Assembly: GCF_018069625.1 (NCBI RefSeq)
Contig: NZ_CP072941.1
Location: 10,292,001 to 10,356,000 of the forward strand
Source of the DNA: Streptomyces yatensis
Lineage (GTDB): Bacteria; Actinomycetota; Actinomycetes; Streptomycetales; Streptomycetaceae
Length of the DNA stretch: 64,000 nucleotides
Direction: 5' to 3'
The translations under genes were made by a program, and so were the position numbers. This document shows, in pieces, positions 56,005 to 64,000 of the stretch. The notes below the pieces were generated by a model that made no database searches, was not told the origin of the DNA, and worked only from the letters and a program-made list of their open reading frames with translations. Each line of letters starts with the position of its first letter. The stretch's first letter is position 1.

Positions 56005-56791
56005 CCCAGCCACCCGCCCCCGCCTGCCGGCTTCCCGACCCCATCCACGACCACTACCAGCGCCTCGCCGGAGCCCACACGGTAGGCACCAAGGCAGCCC
56101 GCGAAACGGAACAACTCATCAAGGAGGCCATCGAGCACCACTCCATCATCTGCATCCACGGACAAGTCGGCCTCGGCAAGACCTTCGCCGTCCACCGCGC
56201 CCTGCGTAAATTCGCCCCCACAACACCGTCCGCCTCCGCTTCGACGCCAGCGCCACCAAGACCGAGGTCTACCACGCCTTCTGGCGCGCCCTCGCCCTGC
56301 CGGGCAAGCCCCTCGACAACCTCGCCGCCTGCAAAGGCGACATCCGACAGGCCCTCGCCAGCCAGCCCCACGTCCTGCTCATCGACGAAGTCCAGAACAT
56401 CAACACCTCGCTCATGGAGAGCGCCCGGATCCTGTGGGACGAAGAGACAAACCCCCTCACCGTCATCCTCGTCGGCAGCGGCAACACCCGCCAACGAGTC
56501 CTGCGCCACGCACCCCTGCACTCCCGCCTCTACCAGGCCCAGCAGTTCAGACCACTGAGCCTTGCCGAGGTCTTCAACAACATCCCTCCCTACCACGCCG
56601 TGTGGAACGACGCCGACCAGGACCTCCTGGCCTTCACCGACGACGCAGGCGCACACGGCTACTTCCGTAACTGGGCCAAGATCACCTTCCATGCCCAGGA
56701 AGCCCTGAAGAAGAACCCCGAACTCACGATGAGCAAAGAACTCATCCGCTGGATCCTCGGTCGGCTCGACACCACCACCCGTCACTCCTGA
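56001..56791 (+). CDS. tnsC: MuB/TnsC-type AAA ATPase, one frameshift
   Basis: About 263 residues. Walker A is IHGQVGLGKTF (Lys60), Walker B is PHVLLIDEVQNINTSLMESA (Asp129-Glu130), and a sensor Asn follows in ILVGSGNTRQRVL. Size and pattern fit TnsC/TniB/MuB regulators that bind target DNA and activate the transposase. The frame breaks once at a run of five C (56,215-56,219); one more C gives FAPHNTVRLRFDASATK and an open frame to the stop. Translation is coupled to tnsB. In known CRISPR-associated transposons TniQ links Cascade to TnsC; no TniQ gene was seen, so here contact might be direct. Confidence 0.82.
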
Positions 56792-56833
56792 ACCCGCCGG
56801 AGCGGGCCCGCAGACAGGGGAGGTGAGCAGTCC

Positions 56834-57625
56834 TTGTCGGAGCGAACTTCAGTCGCTGCAACCACCAGGCTCCCACCGACGACCGCGCTGGCACAGGCCG
56901 GTGGATCGCCATCGACGAGTCCGGTTACCACGGCGATCAACTCCACGGCGGCGACCGTTACGTGATCATAGCCTCGGTGGCCATCGACGACGCGGAAGCA
57001 GCCGGATCGTGGACACGCTGCGACGAGAGGCGGGAATCCAGAAGTCCGCGACAGAGGTGAAGCTCCAGAAGATGTTCACCGGCGGGGAAGCCGGTCAGCG
57101 CCGTCGGCTCTTGGGCGAACTGCTGGCACCCGGCGCGCCCTTGCACGACCGTGCTTCGGTGTACGTGATCGACAAGCACTACTTTGTCGCGGCCAAGCTC
57201 GTAGACCTCGTGCTGGAGGATACGCCTACGCTCGCCGCCGCAAGGCCCCCCAGGCGAAGAAGGCGGCAGAGGTCCTGGACATGCTGCGCAAGACCCGCCC
57301 AGAAGCCGATGAGTTCGCCCGTGAGCGTCCGGCCGAGGCCACACCGACCGGAGAGCACGGCCTCCTGGACGACACTACGGACCTCCTCGTCACCGCGGTG
57401 CCCACGGTCATTCTCCACGCGTCGATACGCTACGGCGGCAAGCCCCAGGTCCTCGCGGACGACCAGAGGCTGCTGACTGACGACAAACTCGACGTCCTGG
57501 AACGCGGGGCCACGGCCGTGGGCTTGGTCCACGGCCTCATCAACGGGGCCGTCACCGAAACTGAAGCTCGGACCGCTCACTGCGGAGGACGGCCCGCGGT
57601 GAATACCGGGGCCGACGGGTGCTAG
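56834..57625 (+). pseudogene. DUF3800 protein, several frameshifts
   Basis: Reading through three frames gives a DUF3800 protein: GRWIAIDESGYHGDQLHGGD (the D-E-S-G motif near the N-terminus), YVIIASVAIDDAEAA, VKLQKMFTGGEAGQRRRLLG, VYVIDKHYFVAAKLVDLVLE and VLADDQRLLTDDKLDVLERG. DUF3800 proteins have an RNase H-like fold with acidic residues and are found in mobile and defence contexts; their reaction is unknown. All frame changes are of the minus-one kind and no stop codon occurs, so it may be intact in reality. It begins about 40 bases after tnsC and is the first cargo-like gene. Confidence 0.65.
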
Positions 57626-57891
57626 GGAGCGCCGTCGACTCTGCTTGTTCGTCTTCGGTCACCGCCGCCAGCGGGTGACCGGCCACGCGCCGCTATGCGC
57701 CGCCACGGGCCTGCCCATCTTGTCAGGGACGCGGGTGCCCAGACCGGCTTGCTGTCCGGATGTGTCGGACAGGACCCTAAGCCTGCCCAGCGAGCACTCT
57801 TCTGGCGCTCCCTTGAACCCTGCGGCCAGGATCTCGAACGCCTCCCCTTGACCACCGGCGCTCCGAGTTCGTGCAGGTCAGCCACCAGAAC
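57626..57891. other. Gap without a supported gene
   Basis: About 265 bases between the DUF3800 gene and the convergent DUF2290 fragment. Short plausible frames exist, but none has a recognisable family pattern or a good ribosome binding site. Confidence 0.3.
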
Positions 57892-58299
57892 CTAGCGCCA
57901 CATCAGGTGGGGGCTTGTACGGTCGTCGTCGGTGAGCGTGCGCTCGCCTATGTGACGGGTGGCGCCCTCGGTGAAATAGCTGCGGTGGGCTGCCCACAGG
58001 CCGGCGTAGAAGTGCCGGAAGATGAAGTCCATGAACCGTCCCACGTGCATAGGTGCGGCACAGGCGATTCGGCACTGTATGGAGTTGAGGGTCAGATGTG
58101 AGGCAGGGTGTCCCGGAGCGGCGGATGCCGGGTCGTAGTCGAAGCGTATGGCCGAGTGCAGCACCATACTGGTGGGGGTGTCTGCGGCGTAGATGTTCAC
58201 GACGTCCAGTAGTGGTTCGACACGGACGAGGTCTGGGTCCATGCGGTAGGGCGTGGGTATGTAGGCGAGCCGGTGGCCGGCGGCAGGCCCGTCACCCAC
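57892..58299 (-). pseudogene. DUF2290 protein, 5' end cut by an IS fragment
   Basis: The complement encodes the C-terminal two thirds of a DUF2290 protein: MVLHSAIRFDYDPASAAPGH, PASHLTLNSIQCRIACAAPM and VGRFMDFIFRHFYAGLWAAH are family blocks. The upstream part is replaced at about 58,293 by an IS5-like transposase tail in the opposite direction, so the N-terminus is missing. DUF2290 proteins occur in accessory islands, often next to nuclease-like genes; function unknown. Confidence 0.7.
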
Positions 58300-58464
58300 A
58301 ACCGATCTCTACCGCGACCGCAACACGGTCGAGCGGGCCATCAACAGGATGAAGGACTGGCGAGGCATCGCGACCCGCTACGACAAGACGCCCGAGAGCT
58401 ACCTCGCCGGACTTCATCTCCGCGCAGCGACCATCTGGATCAGCAACATCCTAAAAGCCCAATG
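58293..58464 (+). pseudogene. C-terminal fragment of an IS5-family transposase
   Basis: The frame reads DLYRDRNTVERAINRMKDWR, then GIATRYDKTPESYLAGLHLR and AATIWISNIL before a stop. This is the well-known last block of IS5-group transposases, with the catalytic Glu in TVERAINRMKD. The rest of the transposase and both inverted repeats are absent. It truncates the DUF2290 gene. Confidence 0.85.
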
Positions 58465-59047
58465 ATCACAACTGGAGACAGTCCCTAGTGACCTGTGGGT
58501 TCGAGGCTCGGCGGGCCGTGTTTTGCTCACTTTACCGGAGCCGGATGTTTCGGTGAGGGCGTTGCTGGGTGGGGCGCCCCGGCAGGCTATCTCTGATCCT
58601 GACCTCCGGCCGGGCCGCCGCCGCGACGGCGACCGTTGCTGCTCGGCGTGGCAGGAGCGCGCTGGGGCGACGCTGAGTCCGGGCAGTCCGGGGGGAATGC
58701 CGCCGGCGCGTCCCGGCGGGAGGTCGTCGCGTACGGCGCGGCCGCCCCGCCGTCGGCTTTGCGTCATTCCCGACACGCCCGGTGGTCAAGGCATGCTTGA
58801 CATCGCAGTGAAAGGCCGGGACCGGAACCGTTCGAACGGGTGACCTGAGGCGAGGCTGCGCTGCCCGCTTCGCGTACGCGACTCTCCCCATGCGGCCTAA
58901 TTTATATGTCGTCACGAACTGACCTCTCATTGATTCTCTTGCATGGTTTTCCGTCACATGCGGCTTTTGGGGTTGTGGGCGCGATGACCTCTTTGCACGC
59001 TGATGAGCAGATGTCATCACAACCGTGAGCACGTGCAGGGGGACGCG
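58465..59047. other. Gap without a supported gene
   Basis: About 580 bases. The part 58,890-58,990 is AT-rich for this genome (CTAATTTATATGTCGTCACG) and probably holds the promoter for the ATPase cassette that starts at about 59,048. No reading frame shows family features. I compared this AT-rich stretch with the left-end repeats and found no convincing inverted match. Confidence 0.35.
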
Positions 59048-59496
59048 TTGGACGCCGAAATTGATGTCATGGCCGTGGCAACTCAGAGTGTCGCCGCACT
59101 GGTGACAGAGATGGTCCGCGGAGGATGGGATGCGGTCCGGGGCGCGTTCGCCCGCTTCCTGCACCGCGACGGACAAGCAGCCGACCGGCAGCTGGCCCTG
59201 TTCGACGAGGCGGCACAGACCCTGGCCAGCGGGCGGACACGCCCGACAGCGAGGAGAGGCGACGCCTGGAGAACCGCCTGGTCCTTCAACTGGCTGCCTA
59301 TCTCGACCGCTTTCCCGACATGGCGGACGAACTGCGCGCTCTGCTGCCCGATGACACGCCCGCGTCAGGAGCACAAGGCCCGCCGCTGAGCGCGCAGCAC
59401 AACACCCACAGCCAGGTCGTGCAAGCACTCGGCAACGTGGACGCCGGCAGCGGTGGCATCAACTACGGCGTCTCGCCACGCGCGGCGGACGCGTGA
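59048..59496 (+). CDS. Small helical protein preceding a P-loop ATPase, one frameshift
   Basis: From a TTG preceded by AGGGGG the protein reads LDAEIDVMAVATQSVAALVT, GWDAVRGAFARFLHRDGQAA, and, after a one-base shift near 59,236, DSEERRRLENRLVLQLAAYL and LGNVDAGSGGINYGVS. Helical proteins of this size, ending in a QxxALGNVxAGSGG-like stretch, commonly precede STAND/NACHT-type ATPases in Streptomyces. No enzymatic motif is visible; an adaptor or sensor role is a guess. Confidence 0.6.
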
Positions 59497-59503
59497 CCGG
59501 GCC

Positions 59504-61488
59504 GTGACGTCTCCCACCGCACACTCCACCGGCCTCCCACCCGCCCAGCCCACGATCAGCGCCAGCGACAACTCCTACTCCACCATCTACCAGGCAGCAG
59601 GCGACATCAACCTGCACCAACGCCCGACACTGCCGACATTCCCCGTGACGGACAGCGAGATCAAGGCCGTACGCCGCGCCTGGGTCAAAATCACGCCCGC
59701 CAACACCCCGCTGACAACGGCCGACCAGATCCTGAAGCTGCTGCGCGAAGATGAGCCGATCGTCGTCATCAGCGGCCCGCCCGGTACCGGAAAGACCGCC
59801 GCCGCACTGCGGGCCCTGACCGACTTCGCCTCCAGCGCTCCGCACCGGACTCAGCGCGAGGACGGCTCCACCTCAGGCACGTCCTGCCCGACTGGGACGG
59901 TCCCGACTCCGACCTGCTGCCCGCGAACCAGGCCGCGGCTACATCCTCGACGTGGCGGGAGAAACCTGGAGCGACCCGCCCGCAGCCGCCCGACAAATCC
60001 TTGGACACGCCGACACGCTGCGGCACAGGGGCTCATGCCTCATCGTCATCACCGGTGCAGCCAACTGGCCGAGCGGACACGACCCGCAGATGGGCCGCAT
60101 CGCCATCACAGCCGAAGCCCCCCGCGGAGACCTAGTACTGGAACGCCACCTCAACGTCCTCTACCCGGATCCGGACAAGATCGGCTGGCTCGCCAGCCAT
60201 GACGGCAAGGACAGTGGCGGACTGACGGACCTGCTGCGGCCCGACATGCCGCCGGGAGAGGCTGCCGGCCGCGCTGTCGCACTCAGCCGCATCGACGCCA
60301 CACGACCCGATGCCCTGAGCAGGGCACGGGATGCGATGACCGGATGGCAGCACCTCGTCGCGGCAACCTTCGCCGACACCGAGGGCAGCGCCGACGATCG
60401 GGCCCTGCTGCTCGCGGCCATCGTCCTGGACGGGAACAGCTCAACCGATGTCCTCAAGGCCGCCCGAACGCTACTTCAGCAAGATGAGCACCGCGCCATC
60501 ACCGACATTCTTACTGCGCCCGCCCTCGCCACCCGCCTCGAGAAGGTGCAGGCCAAAGTCGAGGCCAGCGCGTCAGCTTCGACCACCTGCCCGGCTACCC
60601 CGACGCAGTGCTGCGCTACGTCTGGCGTCGCTCAGCGACGCCAGCAGCCGCTGCTGGAACTGGATCCAGAAGCTCACCACCCCCAAGGGCCCTGCCGCAC
60701 CCCGCATCGACGCCCTCGCTGGGCTGCTGGCCGACCTCGCCGTCGCCGAGCACGACCTCAAACCCCTCGACATCACCCAGGCCTGGCCCAAGCCGGCTCA
60801 CCAGGGCAACGGGCCGCCGCCACCATGCTCGCCACCGCTGCCCAACACCCACCCTGGGCTCGGAGGTCCGCGCCCGGCTGCGGACCTGGGCATCGAACCC
60901 CCGGAAGGCACCGCCACGGTCACAGCCGTCGCCTGCCAGGGCGAGTTCGCCTCCCTCTACCCACGCCAGGCCCTGACCTGCCTGCGATGGGTCCTGGACC
61001 GGCCGCGTCACGACCAGGCCGTCACCGAAGCAGCCCAAGCCCTGCGCACCATGGCCTCCAACCTCCACCTCCTGCCGAAGGTCTGGGACGCCGTCACCGC
61101 CTGGAGAAGCGGCCCCGCACAAGGCGAGCGAGGCCACCGGGCCGGACGCAGGGCCTTCATCGCCCTGCTCACCCCCCAGGCCGACCCATCGCCGGCCCCC
61201 CTCCTGCTCGCCAACGCGCTCACCGACCCAGCAACCGCCGACGACCTCGCCGCCGGCTGGTGCGCCGTGCTGGAAGAACCCGCCTTCGACGAGCCAGCCG
61301 AAACACTGCTGACCGACTGGGCCCAGGCCGTCGCCGACGCCGCCCTCGACAGGCAAGCCGTCATCCGCATCCTCGACCGCGTCATCGACCAGCACCTCAT
61401 GACCGGCCCCATGGCAGCCTTCCTCATGGGCCGCGAAGGCCACGCCCACACCCCCGCCGCCGTCATCGACTGCGCAAACACCTCATGA
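59504..61488 (+). CDS. P-loop ATPase (STAND/AAA-like) with helical C-terminus, many frameshifts
   Basis: About 660 residues after frame repair. The N-terminal low-complexity stretch SDNSYSTIYQAAGDINLHQR is a known lead-in of Streptomyces STAND-like ATPases. Walker A is VVISGPPGTGKTAAALRALT; a Walker B-like YILDVAG region and SCLIVITGAANWP follow. The rest is helical, HEAT/TPR-like (LLLAAIVLDGNSSTDVLKAA, LRTMASNLHLLPKVWDAVTA). At least seven frame changes occur, nearly all minus-one, with no nonsense codons. Such genes often belong to defence systems; here it may be cargo of the CRISPR-transposase element. No effector domain is recognisable. Confidence 0.6.
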
Positions 61489-61673
61489 TCAGCTACCGCG
61501 CGCCGGCACCACCCGGCCCGGAGCCGCACGAGCCGATCCACCCGAAACCCCGACCGCGCCGAACCGGCGCCGCGGGCGCCGACTCTCCGCCAGCCGGACC
61601 CCTCGCCACGCACCCACATGCACTCGCCGATGCTGCCCCCTCGCTCAACGGGCTCGGACGGGAGAGCGCATGA
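61485..61673 (+). CDS. Small Pro-rich protein, 62 residues
   Basis: An ATG overlapping the ATPase stop (ATGA) opens a 62-codon frame (MISYRAPAPPGPEPHEPIHP) that ends with a stop overlapping the ATG of the next gene, again by four bases. The double overlap argues for real translation. The composition is Pro/Ala-rich without a family pattern, so it may be a short linker-type protein or the edge of a frameshifted neighbour. Confidence 0.45.
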   Translation: MISYRAPAPPGPEPHEPIHPKPRPRRTGAAGADSPPAGPLATHPHALADAAPSLNGLGRESA

Positions 61674-62414
61674 CCCACACCACCCGGCGAGCTCGCCACC
61701 GCGCGCTGCGGCGAGGCGTCACCGACTTCCCCGCTCTCCTGCGCAGTTCCGCCCGGCATCCACTTCACGCCCTCATCACCGCCACGGTCCTCACCGACCC
61801 CGATAGCGCCAACGACACGGACCTCATCGCCAACCACATCCGGCAGGCCCTGCGATCCGCCGCAGCCGAGGCCCTGCGCGAGCAGGACCCCACCGACCTC
61901 CCTGCCGCCCGCGACGCCTGCAACCGTCACCTGAGCACCCCCGCACCACCGCCACGGCATCAAGGTGACGGCCGCCGCCCGCCTCACTCTGGCCCCGGAC
62001 GACCAGGCCGCAGTAAACGAACTCCTCACCGCGGCCCGCACCCAGGGCATCAAAGACACCCTGGAAAGCCAGCGCACCCAGGCGCTCGCGAACGACTCGC
62101 CCACCCCGCAGCCCTCCTGGCCTGGCTGCTTTCCAACTCCACCACCGACCTGGCCGGCCTGCCGGACGACAAGGCCCTGGCCGACACCGCAGAGCGCCTC
62201 GCCCGCTACCCCGCTCCGAAGGCGAGCCCTTCGAAGTCCAAGTCCTCGCCCTCGTACGGGACTTCTTCGACCAGTTCCCCCGCCAAGAGCAAAGCGCATG
62301 CTCATGCAACTCCTCGCCGACGCCATGCGCGGAGCCCGCCAACCCGCACACGCGGACAAGATCCAAGAACTCTCGAGAACACAACGAACCCCGCCGGCAC
62401 TGTCCCGGCCATGA
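61670..62414 (+). CDS. Conserved-type hypothetical protein, several frameshifts
   Basis: Restored reading gives RRGVTDFPALLRSSARHPLH, HGIKVTAAARLTLAPDDQAA, then VNELLTAARTQGIKDTLESQ, HPAALLAWLLSNSTTDLAGL and MLMQLLADAMRGARQPAHAD to a stop near 62,414. The middle part (ARLTLAPDDQAA followed by a long helix) resembles the stalk of SPFH/band-7-like proteins seen beside Streptomyces ATPase genes, but this is a weak impression. It is coupled to the preceding small gene and closes the cassette that begins at 59,048. Confidence 0.5.
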
Positions 62415-62899
62415 CCCCCACCCTGCTGCGCTGCCTGCTGTCCCCCTCACCAGCTGGTACGCCCTGAGGCTGATGCGCCGAGCCCGCCGCGAAACACACC
62501 GCACTACCCACCTTTGACGCCGCCTGGCGCCGCGCCCGGGTACAACGCCACCCGACGAAGCCCCGTACCTGCTGTACGGGCACGGCGCACCTGACCCTCA
62601 TACCCGCGCTACCCCCACCGAGGACCAGACACGTCCCGACCGGCCGTGACCCCAACCGGCGCCACGGGCAGCAAGTGCCCGAGTCAGTGTCCTGCGCGCT
62701 GCCGACTGGGGGGAAGGCCATCATGACCCGCTACGCCGCCTGACGGCAGCTACGTAAACACGGCGGCGGCCATCTCGAACTCGACCTCGGCGCACAGATC
62801 TTGACGTACATCGAACCCTGACCGGCTCCCGCTCCGCCGTACTCCTCTACAGCGGCGATGGAGGACCCGGCTCCGGACATCTGCCCGCACGCGTCTGTG
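62415..62899. other. Gap between the ATPase cassette and the second CRISPR array
   Basis: About 485 bases. No supported gene. Complement frames between 62,731 and 63,049 look open but are the usual artefact of CRISPR repeats (repeated THVG/ACGG peptides). The region is downstream of the leftward-transcribed second array. Confidence 0.35.
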
Positions 62900-63049
62900 C
62901 GGCAGACTCCCATGAACATAGGGAAGGGCGTAGTTGCCGCACTCGCTCGGCGAGGCCATCGACAGCCCCCCACATGCGTGGGGAGCACTCGGCCCATGAT
63001 GGGGCCGCAGTTTACGCCTCCGACAGACCCCCACATGCGTAGGGAGCAC
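62900..63049 (-). CRISPR. Short type I-E-like array, three repeats, two spacers
   Basis: 29-base repeats lie at 62,900-62,928 (degenerate), 62,960-62,988 and 63,021-63,049, separated by spacers of 31 and 32 bases. On the complement the repeat begins GTGCTCCCCACGCATGTGGG, with a CCCCACGC/GTGTGGGG-like hairpin, the usual I-E form, but it differs from the 45,947-46,330 repeat at most positions outside the hairpin frame. The degenerate repeat at the left and the AT-richer flank at 63,050-63,100 place the leader on the right. No cas genes lie beside it. Confidence 0.85.
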
Positions 63050-63129
63050 GCTTGCTGGCCTGCAGGGTCAGCATCTTACGTGAGTGATTTTGCTCATCCT
63101 CGGGGCCGACCACACCGAAGAACGCTCCT

Positions 63130-63300
63130 ATGGCTCCGCCACCAGCGGCGGTTTCGACGCAAACCGACTTCGCCCGCCGCGTCGACGCTGCCAGCGGCGG
63201 TGTCACCGCGGCCGTACACCAATGGCTGGTGGAGACCAGCCGTATCCGCCCCGACGCCGAGATCATTGACCTTGAGATTCGTACCTGGTGCCCGCGCTGA
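63130..63300 (+). CDS. Small hypothetical protein, 56 residues
   Basis: An ATG at 63,130 opens a frame reading MAPPPAAVSTQTDFARRVDA, then SGGVTAAVHQWLVETSRIRP and ending LEIRTWCPR. It has normal amino-acid composition with a predicted helix, better than competing frames, and a weak purine-rich upstream stretch. It lies just beyond the presumed leader of the second array. No family was recognised; it could also be a remnant. Confidence 0.35.
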   Translation: MAPPPAAVSTQTDFARRVDAASGGVTAAVHQWLVETSRIRPDAEIIDLEIRTWCPR

Positions 63301-64000
63301 CCGAGACCAGGCAAGCGATCTTCACCCGGCACGCAGGCTCCGGAATCCCGACACCAGCTTCTCCGAAGAGGAAGCGGTTCATCACAGCCCACAGCCCGAG
63401 CGGCCTGTCGGGCTGATGACCCTGTCGTCATGCGGCCCCGAGCCCAGGCACGCCATCACCTGCGCCTGCCCGACGACGCCTACGGCACCGAGGAAGCGCA
63501 CCGACACGTCACCGCACGGCCGGCCGCCCACCCGGACCTCCCCCGATACGACGGTCGACTCGAAACTAAGGGGAGGAGCTCATCCCGAGCTGAACGCTGG
63601 CCCTGTCTCTCAGACCCTCGCCTCGACCATCAGCCATATGCCGATGACATGGGTGACAGCGTGGCACCAACGCATGAACGGGCACATGAGTCTGATTTCG
63701 CATATGCCCGGCCGTGATGAAACCGATCGCGCCGTCAGTGAGCCATATGCGGTGGTGATGGGAGAGCGCGCTCTCCATGCAATGCGCGAGTGCGCTCCCG
63801 CGCGCCGGGGTGTGACGTTTTTTCTCTGTTTCACGACCAGAATTGGCCGATCACCGTTCGGAACCTGAGGCCCTGCGAGAAGGGAATAGGGCGGGAACGG
63901 CGAGTGGCTCGATTAACGGACCGTAATGTTGGTGCGCTGTCCGCGTGACCATGTAGCGTCCCAGAACACGAGGGAGCCCCGGACCTGGTTGGCATGCCGT
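63301..64000. other. Right edge: no supported gene, probable promoter region
   Basis: About 700 bases. Frames at 63,430-63,720 have mixed quality and no family pattern. CATATG-containing motifs recur at about 63,638, 63,700 and 63,746. From 63,810 the DNA becomes AT-richer (GTTTTTTCTCTGTTTCACG; GATTAACGGACCGTAATG), suggesting a promoter for a gene beyond the window. No transposon end matching the left repeats was identified. Confidence 0.35.

Larger units (their letters stand above)
45651..63049. mobile_element. Candidate type I-E CRISPR-associated transposon (right end not located)
   Basis: The left boundary is set where ISL3 homology stops (about 45,650) and a stretch with repeated GTGAGA motifs starts. 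The segment contains a CRISPR array, a Cascade operon with nuclease-dead Cas3, DD35E transposase and AAA ATPase, and several cargo-like genes. The right end is unknown; 63,049 is only the edge of the second array and serves as a provisional limit. No flanking ISL3 5' half was found to the right, so a simple insertion into ISL3 is not proven; deletion or rearrangement at one end is possible. Confidence 0.45.

Noticed and set aside
58890-59000. AT-rich stretch considered as the right end of the CRISPR-transposase element
   Set aside because: It contains TCTCATT and GTCAC motifs but no inverted copies of the 23-base GTGAGA units; better explained as a promoter.
58532-59428. 298-codon complement frame
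   Set aside because: Cys/Arg/Pro-rich composition and no motif; it overlaps the better-supported start of the ATPase cassette.
62731-63049. Open complement frames with repeated THVG/ACGG peptides
   Set aside because: These are read-throughs of the CRISPR repeats of the second array, not protein genes.
63630-63760. Recurring CATATG motifs
   Set aside because: Short, irregularly spaced and without associated structure; chance recurrence is plausible.
63810-63850. TTTTTTCTCTGTTTCAC near the window edge considered as an inverted end repeat
   Set aside because: Similarity to the left repeats is limited to a short A/T-rich run and a GTGA; not enough to call an end.

Overview
The window is high-GC actinobacterial DNA, most probably from Streptomyces: C/G at third codon positions, many GTG/TTG starts, overlapping ATGA/GTGA gene junctions, MmyB-type regulators, PP2C/ATPase regulators, M19/M20 hydrolases and ISL3 elements. 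No rRNA or tRNA gene was recognised. The left 36 kb reads as ordinary accessory metabolism; the right 27 kb is a nested mobile-element and CRISPR region.

Left part. Positions 1-8 kb hold regulator/transporter and regulator/oxidoreductase modules: TetR with a divergent membrane protein, an MmyB-type regulator divergent from a DHA2 exporter, then a second MmyB-type regulator divergent from a carboxymuconolactone decarboxylase and followed by aldo/keto reductase, cupin and aldo/keto reductase. Positions 8-10.5 kb are gene remnants. Positions 10.5-21.6 kb form a catabolic cluster: CitE-like lyase, CaiB CoA-transferase, MaoC hydratase, acyl-CoA dehydrogenase, MmgE/PrpD, a small isomerase-like protein, M19 dipeptidase-like hydrolase, MFS importer, M20 amidohydrolase, medium-chain dehydrogenase and an IclR regulator. 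Similar inverted repeats lie before the M19 gene and before iclR. Positions 21.8-24.4 kb are a truncated PP2C/ATPase regulator and an ISL3 transposase. Positions 24.5-33.8 kb are a sugar-acid type cluster: solute-binding lipoprotein, enolase-superfamily enzyme, ACS-type transporter, GntR regulator, Ldh2 oxidoreductase, iron alcohol dehydrogenase and aldehyde dehydrogenase. Positions 34-36 kb carry an XRE-cupin regulator divergent from a cysteine-synthase-like enzyme, with two matching operators between them. Positions 36-40.6 kb are mostly remnants plus a secreted protein, a truncated AlbA_2 protein and a GNAT acetyltransferase.

Right part. An ISL3 transposase gene is split in two (40,596-40,667 and 44,659-45,650) by a Tn554-like element with two tyrosine recombinases and a dual-specificity phosphatase. 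The 5' end of the same ISL3 gene is cut at about 45,650, where an AT-richer stretch with direct GTGAGA repeats begins. Next come a degenerate type I-E CRISPR array (minus strand, seven repeats) and a divergent operon: cas3, a fused cas8e-cas11, cas7, cas5, cas6e, then a DD35E Mu/TnsB-type transposase and a MuB/TnsC-type AAA ATPase. The Cas3 HD nuclease has lost most of its metal-binding histidines while keeping its helicase motifs, and no cas1, cas2, tniQ or tnsA was found. The simplest reading is a candidate type I-E CRISPR-associated transposon in which Cascade and a nuclease-dead Cas3 serve target selection. This function is inferred from gene content and order, not shown. Downstream are possible cargo genes (DUF3800, DUF2290, a P-loop ATPase cassette) and a second short I-E-like array with a different repeat at 62,900-63,049.

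Many genes in the right part are interrupted by single-base frameshifts, mostly one-base losses in C-runs, without nonsense codons. This looks more like sequencing or assembly error than decay, so the CRISPR-transposase operon may be intact in the organism.
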